NCBI RefSeq assembly: GCF_028561275.1
Contig: NZ_JAQQTF010000004.1
Coordinates: 930,001-994,000 of the forward strand
Length of the DNA stretch: 64,000 nt
Direction: 5' to 3'
From: Aureisphaera galaxeae
Lineage (GTDB): Bacteria > Bacteroidota > Bacteroidia > Flavobacteriales > Flavobacteriaceae
Below the pieces are notes generated by a model. The model did not search any database and was not told the DNA's origin. It saw only the letters and a program-made list of their open reading frames with translations. Numbering within the stretch: the stretch's first letter is position 1; each line of letters starts with the position of its first letter. A program made the position numbers and the translations under genes. Positions 9,666 through 18,871 of this stretch are shown one piece after another.

Positions 9666-11699
9666 TTATTGTTGATGAAGAAGAGCAAATGGTTCATCCC
9701 TAAAATTGTTATTCATATGAGAGAGGTGCTCTGCATATCCAGCATCAAAAGAATTACCTATAACACCATACTCTCCTTGAATAAATTTGCGCAATCGGTC
9801 TAACTCTTCATTATTTGTAATATTCCCTGGAGTACAAATAACCCTTCTAATGTCTTTGGTGGTCGTATCGATGATAATCGTACACCCAGCTCTGTAAATA
9901 AAATCTGGAACTGTTCCCTCAGATGGCCCTTCTTCGTCCATTTTTACCTGCACCTTTTCATCGAAAAATCCCATTCGCTTCTGGGTAATTTCAATAACGA
10001 TATCTGTTGCATAACTACCGGCAAATGTTTTTCGAACCGTAGGACGTGCAGAATGAACCTCTACCGTAGGAGTTCCCTTTTTCATTTTCACAGTTTTTGG
10101 CACTTTATCATACCCTAAGACAAGTCCAAATAATTCGCTATCCTCCATGCTTATTTTTCTTTGTTTGTCCTGCTCAAACCATTCGTGAATCTGGGATCGT
10201 AGCTTTCTAAGGTTTTTCCATACATCGTATCTGTCACTTCCCAAATCCCAGGCAGATATGGAATCCAAAAAATTACTGTCCTTAATATTGTCTACGAGTT
10301 TTTGTCTTCTTCTGCGAGCCGCAGTAGACTTATACACATATTCTGTATAATCCTGATCCTTGTAATGTTCCGATACCTTGTTACGCATTAATTCTTCGGC
10401 AGAGGGCCATTTCAAAGCATCCATTCCCATGCTGGTTACTTGACGTGGTTTTATACCCCATTCGCGAAAGCTCTGTATGAATACAATACGATAGGTATCA
10501 TCTTGAGGTGCAAAATCTATATCGGCCGTAATTACTCCGCGAAGAAAGTCTCCAAAAGTAACTCCTACAGGAGGACAATAGTCGATGGCCCGAATGCACA
10601 TTTGGAGTATCCTATCTGCGGCCTCCGCAGCTTCTATAGACAATCGCTTGGTAAGATCGGGGTGAATATCTCCTTCTGGAAGCGTCCCAGTACCATGAGT
10701 TACGATTCTAAAAAGGTCCTCCGTGTTCTTGGAGTATACCAACAGAAAAGCCCTAAATACAGCTGCCACTAAGATAGAACCGCGTGCATGAGGTTGCATG
10801 ATCGTTTCATAAGCATGCGGATCGGCCTTTTTAAACTCCCATTCTCCAGACTCGGGATTTATAGAACCTAAGGCATCCCGAAGTGCACTTCCCCTTCCTG
10901 TGGCCCTTCCAAATTCCTGAGCGAGTTGCCCAAGTAAACTCTCCGTTTCAAGATTACCCCGTGTGTTCTTAATTTGGCTTTCTAACACTTGGGGATATGA
11001 AAAATGTTGAAATAAGGCAACGATATCGGCGAATGCTTCGTGAAAAGCATGTACATCTGGATTGGTTGAATCATTAAATCTGGGATGTACTCCATCCAAT
11101 AATGCATGGGTTACTTCATGTGCTATGATATCGTGGGATAAGCAGGTAAAAACAAGCGTTCCCGGCGAATTGTATGCATCCTTTGCTGTTACGGGAAAAT
11201 ATCCGAACATCAAGGATTTTTTCGGCGGACTATAATATGCATTCTGCTGCCTTAGTGCATGTGGATATATTCGTAATCTTCTAACGAACTTGTTGATATA
11301 AGAACCATCTTCCAATCGCACCGTTCTGTCCGCCCAAAAGGCAACCCTACCCAAGGCCCTTTCAAACTGGCGAATGGTGGACATAGCGACTGCGTACACC
11401 ATTTGCTGATGAAATTGAGGATTGGATTCTGATGGGGTGAGCCCATCGCGGGCAATAATATTTGGATCTTCCAGATCTACCGGTTCATAGAAAAACCCAC
11501 TCCCAGGATCATAATCTATCACCTCAACATATTCGCCAATAGGACCTGGATCTAATGGAGTTTCCCAAGGAATCTCCAAAGTAAGTTGATTCATTTCGGC
11601 TGTATCTAGCTGAATGGCCAAACTAGGATCAAATGCTAATACCCTTAGTCTTCTAAATGGTGGGGGGGATACTGGTATCTTGCTATCTTTAATACTCAT
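9666..11699 (-). CDS. Thermolysin-like (gluzincin) zinc metallopeptidase, cytoplasmic form
   Basis: 677 aa. The zinc site is intact: HEVTH (H194, E195, H198) followed by HEAFADIVALF with E221 as the third ligand, the arrangement of M4-like gluzincins. Upstream, AYNSPGTLVFTCLSHDIIAHE resembles the substrate-binding strand and active-site helix. Unlike secreted thermolysins it has no signal peptide or recognisable propeptide, and it carries about 450 residues after the active site, including a segment ending DFIYRAGCTIIIDTTTKDIRRVI that recalls C-terminal regions of related Bacteroidetes proteins. Gaps of 48 and 20 bp to its neighbours place it inside the operon. The substrate is unknown; the lack of an export signal suggests an intracellular target or non-classical release. 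Confidence 0.88.
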   Translation of the reverse strand: MSIKDSKIPVSPPPFRRLRVLAFDPSLAIQLDTAEMNQLTLEIPWETPLDPGPIGEYVEVIDYDPGSGFFYEPVDLEDPNIIARDGLTPSESNPQFHQQMVYAVAMSTIRQFERALGRVAFWADRTVRLEDGSYINKFVRRLRIYPHALRQQNAYYSPPKKSLMFGYFPVTAKDAYNSPGTLVFTCLSHDIIAHEVTHALLDGVHPRFNDSTNPDVHAFHEAFADIVALFQHFSYPQVLESQIKNTRGNLETESLLGQLAQEFGRATGRGSALRDALGSINPESGEWEFKKADPHAYETIMQPHARGSILVAAVFRAFLLVYSKNTEDLFRIVTHGTGTLPEGDIHPDLTKRLSIEAAEAADRILQMCIRAIDYCPPVGVTFGDFLRGVITADIDFAPQDDTYRIVFIQSFREWGIKPRQVTSMGMDALKWPSAEELMRNKVSEHYKDQDYTEYVYKSTAARRRRQKLVDNIKDSNFLDSISAWDLGSDRYDVWKNLRKLRSQIHEWFEQDKQRKISMEDSELFGLVLGYDKVPKTVKMKKGTPTVEVHSARPTVRKTFAGSYATDIVIEITQKRMGFFDEKVQVKMDEEGPSEGTVPDFIYRAGCTIIIDTTTKDIRRVICTPGNITNNEELDRLRKFIQGEYGVIGNSFDAGYAEHLSHMNNNFRDEPFALLHQQ

Positions 11700-11747
11700 G
11701 AGTTATTTGTTTAAGTGCATAATCGGGCAAATGATTTCCCATGAATC

Positions 11748-13598
11748 CTAAACCACATCAGTTCCAAACAACAATCTTTGCTGCTCTAATTGATCGTCGG
11801 CTGTGAAGTAAGGCACTACCCATTGAGAGCCAGGATCCAAATGGTCATGTGCCAAATACTGTGCATCCGTTAGTTTGTTAGAATCGTTTCTTCTCTTAAA
11901 ATGATTAAAGAGTCTCATAAAGTCACAAATAAACATATCTGCGATTCGCGTATTACCGCGTATGATCAGCATGTTTTCATCATTATCCTTTGTAGAAGCT
12001 TCACTGAAATTCGCCGAACCACTTATCACAACAGGATCATCGGATAGCGCATCTACCAATAGATACTTGGTATGGATGTAGTTTACGTGATCGTTTAAGC
12101 CGGTTAAGGTTTCTATAGCCACATCGGTATGTTCTATTCCTTTTCTCCGCTTCAATTGGGCCCCATAGGCAATTCTATTCTGACCGGATTGCCTGAGCAA
12201 CGGATATTTATCTCGCATTAAGCCGGTTATTCCCTCCAATAACAAATACCGTTGAAAAGCTCCTTGAGCAGATGCGCTATTGTTCTTTAAAACGTTCAAT
12301 AGCTTATCATCCATAGAAAAGGCAGCCGTAAAGAACACCGATTCCTTCGCCTTGTTTATTTGATCTGCATACCACTGTAACATATCCAAATCCTTTCGCG
12401 GACTAAATATGGCGTGGATACTGTTGGGTGGAATATCATCTAGGTTAGGGTTGTTCTCGGCAATCCAATTTTTCATTGCAGTTAAATTTGGATCACTTCC
12501 CCGCTTGGTTTTGATAGGATCTTCAGATAGTTTGTTCCAATACTCCAAATATTTCTGTGCTATGGCCTCATCACGCACTATATGCCCAATGTTGGACTGT
12601 CCAAAAATCCCACCATAAGTGATATTTGTAGAACCCGTCCACAATTCTACAGGTTTTCCATCCTTAAGAAGAAGAATAAACTTGTTATGGGAAATGGTGG
12701 TGTTTGTCCTTTGAATGAGCATCTTACTAAAGGCACGCCAATGCTTAGGATCTGTTACGCCTACTTTTGCAATTGTTTTCATTGCTGTCGTAGTAATACC
12801 TTCGGGCACCCTTAGTTTCTTTAATTCCCCACTAAATGTTAGGTCTTTGGTGCCATCTGTATAGTTTATAGTGGTCTTCGCATTAGAGTTTCTGCTCATT
12901 TTATAGGAGGTCTTGCGCTTTGCATGATGGATGATCTTAACATCCACCCCTCTCTCTAATGCATCAACAAAGGCTTGAGCGGCAGGAACGTAGGACAACT
13001 CATACAAAGAAGCTCGTATGGAATAGGATTTGTCCTTCGCTTTCCCAATGAAATCTATTAAGGCTTCTTCCAATCCGCGTGATAGCCATTTATACGCTTC
13101 TCCATTAGGAACATCTTCTGGTTTAATGAACTGTTTGTATCTAATTTTCGAACTGTCCTCTTCCAGTGCTTCTGTCTTATACCATTTTCTATACTTTTTA
13201 AACTTCTTGCTATAGGCTTGACTGCCCGCGACTCCCCTATTAAAGAACACCGCATGTTCATGATCCTTTGGATTTTCTGTAGTCACTTGTAACTGTATGG
13301 TCTCGCTTTCCTCTGTGTTATTAGGGGTTCCATATACAGCATTGATCTTATACGTATAAGTAGTATTTGGATCTACACTGTAATCCCCCCACAGGAAATC
13401 TTGAATTATGGAATCTTGAGAATTGGCAAACTTTCTACCATCACTCAATAGGATATAGCCATTCCCGACTTTCTTTTGAATTTTAAATCCTAACAATCGG
13501 TCCTTATCTGCTTCTGGAATGTTAAGCCCGAAAAGGACCACTTCCAATCCTGCTATGACCTTCACGGAAATTTCCGCATTCGATTTTGTTAATCTCAT
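11748..13598 (-). CDS. Phospholipase D-superfamily protein with FN3-like N-terminus
   Basis: 616 aa. Residues 1-~105 look like a fibronectin-III/Ig-like domain (NTTYTYKINAVYG). Two PLD half-sites follow. The first is HNKFILLLKDGKPVELWTGS (H304, K306, D313, GSTN 322-325), with two extra residues between Lys and Asp. The second is a canonical HxK-x4-D, HTKYLLVD (H509, K511, D516), with GSANFS from 527. Two HKD sites suggest an active phosphodiesterase, acting on phospholipid or nucleic acid. No signal peptide is visible. It is third in the operon, 10 bp after the DyP-HAD gene. Whether the altered first HKD is functional is uncertain. Confidence 0.9.
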   Translation of the reverse strand: MRLTKSNAEISVKVIAGLEVVLFGLNIPEADKDRLLGFKIQKKVGNGYILLSDGRKFANSQDSIIQDFLWGDYSVDPNTTYTYKINAVYGTPNNTEESETIQLQVTTENPKDHEHAVFFNRGVAGSQAYSKKFKKYRKWYKTEALEEDSSKIRYKQFIKPEDVPNGEAYKWLSRGLEEALIDFIGKAKDKSYSIRASLYELSYVPAAQAFVDALERGVDVKIIHHAKRKTSYKMSRNSNAKTTINYTDGTKDLTFSGELKKLRVPEGITTTAMKTIAKVGVTDPKHWRAFSKMLIQRTNTTISHNKFILLLKDGKPVELWTGSTNITYGGIFGQSNIGHIVRDEAIAQKYLEYWNKLSEDPIKTKRGSDPNLTAMKNWIAENNPNLDDIPPNSIHAIFSPRKDLDMLQWYADQINKAKESVFFTAAFSMDDKLLNVLKNNSASAQGAFQRYLLLEGITGLMRDKYPLLRQSGQNRIAYGAQLKRRKGIEHTDVAIETLTGLNDHVNYIHTKYLLVDALSDDPVVISGSANFSEASTKDNDENMLIIRGNTRIADMFICDFMRLFNHFKRRNDSNKLTDAQYLAHDHLDPGSQWVVPYFTADDQLEQQRLLFGTDVV

Positions 13599-13608
13599 AA
13601 TTAGTGTT

Positions 13609-15603
13609 TTAATCAGTTGATGTTAGTGGATAATCTTCCATTTTTCCTTCATGGGTCACTATGTAGGCTTTGAAATTGATCGGGTGAGCAACCTCATCTC
13701 CCAAACCATGATTTTCCTTTACTTTGTCTAGAATCGTTTGGGGAATGTCTTCGGCAATGGCGAGGAATTCCTCAAGATTCTCTTTATTATCGTCAATGAG
13801 TCGAACCCTCCTGTATACCCCTTCATCCAAATATTTAAGTACCACCTTTCGCTTTTTGGCAGCTACAGATATATTTTCGGTATCGTTACCGGATCTTTCT
13901 ACATATACTCGTTCGGAATCCATATCGATACCATACCTTCTGAATGTGTTTAGGAACAGTTGCTTGTCATCGAAATCGCTTCTTGCCGTTAGGAAAACTA
14001 CCCTGCTTCCCTCCGATTTACTGGTAACGCGATGAATAATTTCCCGAACTCGTGTGAGTATTGAAGGAATGGGTTTGGATTGCTCGTTAAATATCTCAGC
14101 ATTCTTAAACTCTCCAAAATCATAATCTTCCCCATCGGCCAATTCGTAGGTATTAAATTGTTGGTTATCCAGTTCACGCACGATCTCCCCATCTTTAATC
14201 ACTTTTACCCTTGCGAAGGTTCTAAAGACGGTTTCATCAATATCAATGAATGTAATCCCGAAACCGTATACATAATCAGGGATCTTATAAGGTTTTTGCT
14301 CGAAACTCTTAAACAGCCCAGAACCTAAATAATCTTCCTTATCCTTAGGAGCTGGTGGACAGAAATAATATCCTCCACTAATCGTCTCAAGTACTCCTTT
14401 AGAATACAGCGCATCCATGCCCGTTCCGGGTACTGGAAAGTCCTCATTCATTTGCCACATATTGGTAACATGCTCAAACTGCTGCTGAATGCTTTTCATG
14501 TATGCAATAAAATGCAGACCGTTCACGGATTTTCCGGTTTCGTCCACCCCATCAAAAAATGGATATGGCCTGCGTAGAAATCGTCTGTCTAAGTCGTTAA
14601 TACCGAAAAGATCTGGAGTAGGCCTTCTGGGTTGTACTTTTCGTATATGGGCATTCAGTTTGCCGTCCCTTTCATCTTTGGGGTCTGGGTATACAGGTGT
14701 TAGATTGGCAATACCTGTTTTATCTCGTGACAAAGGCATACTCGTTTTCTTATCCCGACCAATCATTTCACTTTGCTTTTTATCATGGAAAGCCTCCCAC
14801 ACCGGCATGTTTTCACGGATCTTCCTATATACCATATAACTACCGTTAAAGCACCAATCGGGTTCTGCATCGTTATTATCGACAAACACCAACTTTTCAA
14901 GATCTATCCCGGACCGTAAATTGTCGATACCATCATTAAAGCGAAGGAATTCCCGCTCGTCTGGCCTACTAAACCCTTGTTCTACAGAATGCACCTTAAA
15001 GTAGCTCTTCGTATCATCCGTTTTCAGAATTTTTCTACAATCCCTGTTGATATACTGAGCGAAATACCTAGCAATACTTACGTTTACATACATACTATCG
15101 CTGGCTACGATGAAGATTAAGTCCGACTGATCCTCGGACGGATTGAAATCCTTAGAATCCCCTGGAAAAGCCGGCATGGGCTTTAAGTATTTTGGACGTT
15201 GTCCCCGTATACCAAAACGGTCGAATCCAGTAGGATCTACGAACAAAGAAGCACCAAATCCTACGGTTACGGTAACTCGATAGGTATCGGGAACCTTGGA
15301 TTCATCCAATGGCAACAGATTGTTTTTTGAAGGAGCCTTCAGCATAGAACGGTGACTATAATCTGAGATCACCTTTAAAAGCACTTGCAATTCCTCTGCG
15401 TTATCGCATAATACGTCTCCTCTAAGAATAGCGCAGCATTTTTGTTTGTCTACAATACCCTTATATCTTTCATATTTAGATGGGTCTTCTAGATCAATCC
15501 CTGGGTGTAAGGGATACCTAGGATCACTTATCCCACTTTGAAATTCACCTTCATAGAAAGGAAGCGGCGTGGGCAGGATTTTTTGTTTCGTCTTAGTGTC
15601 CAT
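13609..15603 (-). CDS. DyP-type heme peroxidase fused to a HAD phosphatase domain
   Basis: 664 aa from the ATG at 15603, chosen because it overlaps the upstream stop by 11 nt. Residues 1-~430 form a dye-decolorizing peroxidase: distal RFNDG (D224; the usual first Gly of GxxDG is Arg221), proximal heme-ligand H319 in NAHIRKVQPRR, and a RRPYPFFDG...GLHFIAYM C-terminal core. Residues ~445-640 are a HAD phosphatase: TFIDIDETVF (D454/D456), VFLTARSD, and RVRLIDDNKENL. The HAD part resembles stand-alone HAD proteins I recall from T4-like phages. I know of no standard DyP carrying such a domain. No encapsulin-type gene or export signal is seen. Peroxidase chemistry is likely; the role of the phosphatase is unknown. 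Confidence 0.9.
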   Translation of the reverse strand: MDTKTKQKILPTPLPFYEGEFQSGISDPRYPLHPGIDLEDPSKYERYKGIVDKQKCCAILRGDVLCDNAEELQVLLKVISDYSHRSMLKAPSKNNLLPLDESKVPDTYRVTVTVGFGASLFVDPTGFDRFGIRGQRPKYLKPMPAFPGDSKDFNPSEDQSDLIFIVASDSMYVNVSIARYFAQYINRDCRKILKTDDTKSYFKVHSVEQGFSRPDEREFLRFNDGIDNLRSGIDLEKLVFVDNNDAEPDWCFNGSYMVYRKIRENMPVWEAFHDKKQSEMIGRDKKTSMPLSRDKTGIANLTPVYPDPKDERDGKLNAHIRKVQPRRPTPDLFGINDLDRRFLRRPYPFFDGVDETGKSVNGLHFIAYMKSIQQQFEHVTNMWQMNEDFPVPGTGMDALYSKGVLETISGGYYFCPPAPKDKEDYLGSGLFKSFEQKPYKIPDYVYGFGITFIDIDETVFRTFARVKVIKDGEIVRELDNQQFNTYELADGEDYDFGEFKNAEIFNEQSKPIPSILTRVREIIHRVTSKSEGSRVVFLTARSDFDDKQLFLNTFRRYGIDMDSERVYVERSGNDTENISVAAKKRKVVLKYLDEGVYRRVRLIDDNKENLEEFLAIAEDIPQTILDKVKENHGLGDEVAHPINFKAYIVTHEGKMEDYPLTSTD

Positions 15604-18223
15604 ATTGTGGTCTTCTTTGATGTTGATTTTGATGATTTGGAAAAAGTGTGATAAAAAACTCGGTCCATCCTCCCATTCTAACACGTAGGAGGTTATGATC
15701 GTCTGGGTTTTCCTTGGCAGCTTGGAATGTCTCTGGACTTGCTACAGTAATCGTTATGATATTACCCCCTTCTCCATTGGCGAATTTCTGAATGGCCTCT
15801 TCCAACTTGGGAAGTGGGAAATCCTCAGGAATATTAAAATCAGCGGGAGCTCCATCCGAAAGCAAATCGATTCGCTTGTCTTTATATGAGTTAAGGGCTA
15901 CATCCAAGGTCGTATTTGGAACCTGAATAGCATTGTTTTCTGGGTGTAAGGGATCATAATCACTATGTCTAGGAGCAGGAGACATGTCCGAAGCTATAGG
16001 ATCCATGCCAAAACGACCGTCTGGAGTGGCTCCGACGAAGCTTCCACTAAACACATACTGTTCGAAGGTTCCAACCCCTGGAGCAAATAATATTTCGAAA
16101 GGAAATTCTTCAGATCCATACTTTTCCCGCAATGTTTCCCACTGCTCTTCATGCATAGGTGATGTTCTGGCTTTGTCAAGCTCTTCGTAGAAATCTTCAA
16201 TAAGCTTCCATGCCAATTCATCTACTTCCTCATTTCCGAATCCAAATTTTGGCTCTGCAAGACAGGCATTTCTTATTTCTTCAATACGCTCTTTTGTAAG
16301 CTTAAGCCCAACGATTTCTGGGTTTTGTCCCCAATTGGATCGCAAACAACTCACTAATTCCTCTAGGGTCATGAATTGTTTTTCGAACACAAGGTTCTTT
16401 ATGACCCTAAGTGAATCCGTAGCAGTACTGATCCCTGTCATTAAGGGTGAAAAGAGCTTGTATTTGGCTCCACCTCCCGAGATATCCCGACCGGATTCCA
16501 TACAACCAGAAATCATGGCCGAAAGTAATGGAGAAGGACTAACATTCTCCTTAATTCCATATTGTGAAAGAATTCCATTGAAAAACTTATGTGCCCCAAT
16601 ACCAATATGGGTTTTTAATATTTCATAAAATGAATCGAAACTCTTTATCTCCGAAGCCGAAGCCGTTCGGTAGCTTCCCTTCGTCCCTCTTAGGTAGGTA
16701 CTACCCGCGAAAGCAATTCCTGCTCCTTCATTCAATGCTTTTTCAAGGGCATCCAATGCAGGAACAAATCCAAAACTAAACTCGGTTTCCCCCGCGAATA
16801 GGGTTTCATAGCATCCATCGCAGGCATAGTTTCTTGCACTTGCCAGCTCCACATTCCCTCCCGTTTTCGTATGCAGGGAAGGGATAATACGTTCATCATT
16901 CAAAAGCACTGGGTGTGCCCCGCCACTCATGATGGTTTCTGCAGCTAGTTTAATGATCTCTTTAGGTGTTTTACTGTGCACCCTTAGATCGAGCGTTGGG
17001 CTATTAAGGGGTAATCTTCGAGAAGCTTCCAAACAGAATTTAGTAATATCATTACAAGCATCTTCGAAGTCTTCAGCGTCATTGGCTATACATCCTCCTA
17101 TGGTTACCTGCTGCATCCATTGATTGAGAAGTGCTCCTTGATCAAAATTACTGGCGGCACCACTTCCCAGAAGGGCTCCATCTGAAGAAGTAAATCTATC
17201 CTCGGCAAAGCGTCTATTAAGAATGACCTTTTCATCCAGCTTTATCCAAAATGCATCGATATATTCCTGTGCTTCCTCTTTGGTAATAGCTCCTTTGTCC
17301 AAATCGGCCTCGTAATATGGATTCAGCAACTGATCCAGCCTTCCCAAAGGAACGATCTCCCCAGTAAAATGAAGGGCGCAATGCATTATATGAATGCATT
17401 GAAGGGCTTCGGCAAAGGTCTCTGCAGGTTCTGCAGGAACCTTTCTAAGCCGTTCGGATACTTTGGACATATTTTCATATTCGAGCGAACCAGCCTCGAA
17501 GGTGAGCTTAATCGCATCGCATCGATCTGCATAGGAATTTGCATAATGATTTATTCCTTTCATCGCCGATATGATGGCAGTATAAAAGGCTTTCTTTTCA
17601 GGATGTTTTTCCATGTACACCTGACACATTTCAATAATGCCCGAAGTTCCCTTTTCCAATATGATTTGATGATTGGGTACAGTATGCCCAAATGGGGACC
17701 ATTCGTTTAAATAATGGGTTTCCCAGTACAGGCTTTCCTCGTCATTCAAATAGCGCATCAATTCCTTGCCTTGACCCACAGAGTATGGTGGAAGCGTTCC
17801 CACAATCAATTCCAAAGGATGAATTTGCATGGTTTCACCTTTGTAAATAAATGGATCCCTCGTTATGAGTTCGAGTGTTTTCTGAATGGCCAATCCCTTT
17901 CTTTCCATAACCGAAAGTGATCGTATATCGTCATCGTCCTTGTAATGATCGAAGAGGTGACCGAATTGATCTTTGTCCAACCACGGAGGTTTGGAATGCC
18001 ATTTTTCAAACATTTCTTGTAGAAGGACACAAATACGAGGTGAGGGTTTATCCCTGTCGCCATCGGGAAGGTTCTCCATGGCTCGCCAGAATGAAAGGAT
18101 ATTTTTATGCATTGGATATAAAATTGGTTTACTATTAACACATACGCTCCCAGGCATTGATACTTGGGCGTATCTAGCCATGGGGCGGGTCTTATCATTT
18201 TCGAAAAGACCCCATACTGCCAT
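15593..18223 (-). CDS. Glycyl radical enzyme (pyruvate formate-lyase/diol dehydratase superfamily)
   Basis: Up to 876 aa. The catalytic signatures are present: active-site GCYE (Cys471, Glu473) as in the GCxE of diol-dehydratase/CutC-like members, and a C-terminal radical loop RVRMGGWTEFF with Gly852 aligned to the radical Gly of RVxGYxxxF. The usual Tyr after Gly is Trp, and the tail is short and His/Gln/Arg-rich. Family enzymes need a radical-SAM activase; none is encoded in the window. The start is uncertain: ATGs at 18223, 18181 or 18112 are all possible, and the family-like region begins near residue 60. First gene of the operon, overlapping the DyP-HAD start by 11 nt. The substrate cannot be assigned. 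Confidence 0.9.
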   Translation of the reverse strand: MAVWGLFENDKTRPMARYAQVSMPGSVCVNSKPILYPMHKNILSFWRAMENLPDGDRDKPSPRICVLLQEMFEKWHSKPPWLDKDQFGHLFDHYKDDDDIRSLSVMERKGLAIQKTLELITRDPFIYKGETMQIHPLELIVGTLPPYSVGQGKELMRYLNDEESLYWETHYLNEWSPFGHTVPNHQIILEKGTSGIIEMCQVYMEKHPEKKAFYTAIISAMKGINHYANSYADRCDAIKLTFEAGSLEYENMSKVSERLRKVPAEPAETFAEALQCIHIMHCALHFTGEIVPLGRLDQLLNPYYEADLDKGAITKEEAQEYIDAFWIKLDEKVILNRRFAEDRFTSSDGALLGSGAASNFDQGALLNQWMQQVTIGGCIANDAEDFEDACNDITKFCLEASRRLPLNSPTLDLRVHSKTPKEIIKLAAETIMSGGAHPVLLNDERIIPSLHTKTGGNVELASARNYACDGCYETLFAGETEFSFGFVPALDALEKALNEGAGIAFAGSTYLRGTKGSYRTASASEIKSFDSFYEILKTHIGIGAHKFFNGILSQYGIKENVSPSPLLSAMISGCMESGRDISGGGAKYKLFSPLMTGISTATDSLRVIKNLVFEKQFMTLEELVSCLRSNWGQNPEIVGLKLTKERIEEIRNACLAEPKFGFGNEEVDELAWKLIEDFYEELDKARTSPMHEEQWETLREKYGSEEFPFEILFAPGVGTFEQYVFSGSFVGATPDGRFGMDPIASDMSPAPRHSDYDPLHPENNAIQVPNTTLDVALNSYKDKRIDLLSDGAPADFNIPEDFPLPKLEEAIQKFANGEGGNIITITVASPETFQAAKENPDDHNLLRVRMGGWTEFFITLFPNHQNQHQRRPQYGH

Positions 18224-18625
18224 GAATTCATAAGAACCTGCATTGAACAGAAATTGGGGGATGGACTAGCAATTCTTCCTAGAGCTTTCAGTAAAATGAA
18301 TAAGCCAACTACAGATCGCTTTCTTCAATACATCGGGTTCACACAAATCGTATGGCACATAAAGTTTGTTATCAATACAAAGGGGATAATGTTATGGACA
18401 CCTGCGTTGGGAAGTATTCAGGGATATGAAGAAATGCTCGACTCGTCAAAATTCAATGTGTCGCAATCATATTCCTTCTTCTAACAAGAAACCTTAGTTT
18501 TCAGCTTCTTAGGTGTCTTCCAATATCAAAATAAAAGTAGTGGCTAAACAAAGGCAGCGTAATACCCTTTACCGGGTATATTTTTGAAGTTTATGTTTTC
18601 TTGGTAGTGAACTTAAATGGAGGAT
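18224..18625 (-). other. Long leader region without a supported gene
   Basis: About 400 bp between the glycyl radical enzyme start and the small membrane-peptide gene. An open frame on the plus strand (18164-18484) has no family features and overlaps the start of the glycyl radical enzyme gene. The only clear element is the palindrome at 18562-18579, which leaves about 340 nt or more of untranslated leader before the operon. Confidence 0.5.
18562..18579. promoter_or_regulatory. Perfect ATACCC-N6-GGGTAT palindrome, putative operator
   Basis: ATACCC-TTTACC-GGGTAT. The inner TACCC...GGGTA spans 16 bp, the 7-2-7 layout used by NarL/LuxR-type regulators. It is shared with 19813-19830 and, in degenerate form, with 4838-4854 and ~34019-34037. 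It lies upstream of the six-gene operon and probably controls it. Confidence 0.6.
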
Positions 18626-18760
18626 TTATAAATCCATTCGGTCTTGAGAATCCTTATAGTTTTTGGCAAGTAAGTAAATGAGTCCAAATAACACGGGAAC
18701 TCCTGCCGTAATGATTGCCATCCCTATCGGGGTGCTAAAAAATTCGAAAAGTGATTCCAT
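18626..18760 (-). CDS. Small single-pass membrane peptide (44 aa)
   Basis: ATG at 18760, stop at 18626. A polar/aromatic N-terminus (MESLFEFFSTPIG) is followed by one strongly hydrophobic helix (MAIITAGVPVLFGLIYLLA, ~residues 14-32) and a charged tail KNYKDSQDRMDL, predicting one transmembrane segment with a cytoplasmic C-terminus. I do not recognise the family. It sits between the terminator of the coiled-coil membrane protein gene and the palindrome preceding the six-gene operon, on the same strand. It could be the first cistron of that transcript or an independent small gene. The support is composition and position only. Confidence 0.5.
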   Translation of the reverse strand: MESLFEFFSTPIGMAIITAGVPVLFGLIYLLAKNYKDSQDRMDL

Positions 18761-18812
18761 GGTGTTAATGTAGTAAATCTATGCCGTTTTAATTACACTA
18801 TCTTAGAATAAG

Positions 18813-18837
18813 TAAAAAGCCCACCAATAGGCGGGCT
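18813..18837 (-). terminator. Intrinsic terminator after the coiled-coil membrane protein gene
   Basis: On the minus strand, AGCCCGCC/GGTGGGCT stem (one wobble) with a TATT loop, followed by a T5 tract. It lies 35 nt beyond the stop at 18872. Confidence 0.8.
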
Positions 18838-18871
18838 CTTCGTTTTAATAGTTTTATTGGATAGTACAATA

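Noticed and set aside
4887-13598. Known Mokosh-type defence (helicase plus PLD nuclease)
   Set aside because: The helicase and PLD genes are separated by two unrelated enzymes, and the helicase carries a different C-terminal nuclease-like region; similarity is only at the level of general families.
18164-18484. 106-codon plus-strand open frame
   Set aside because: Overlaps the start of the glycyl radical enzyme gene, has no domain features, and its amino-acid composition is typical of chance frames.
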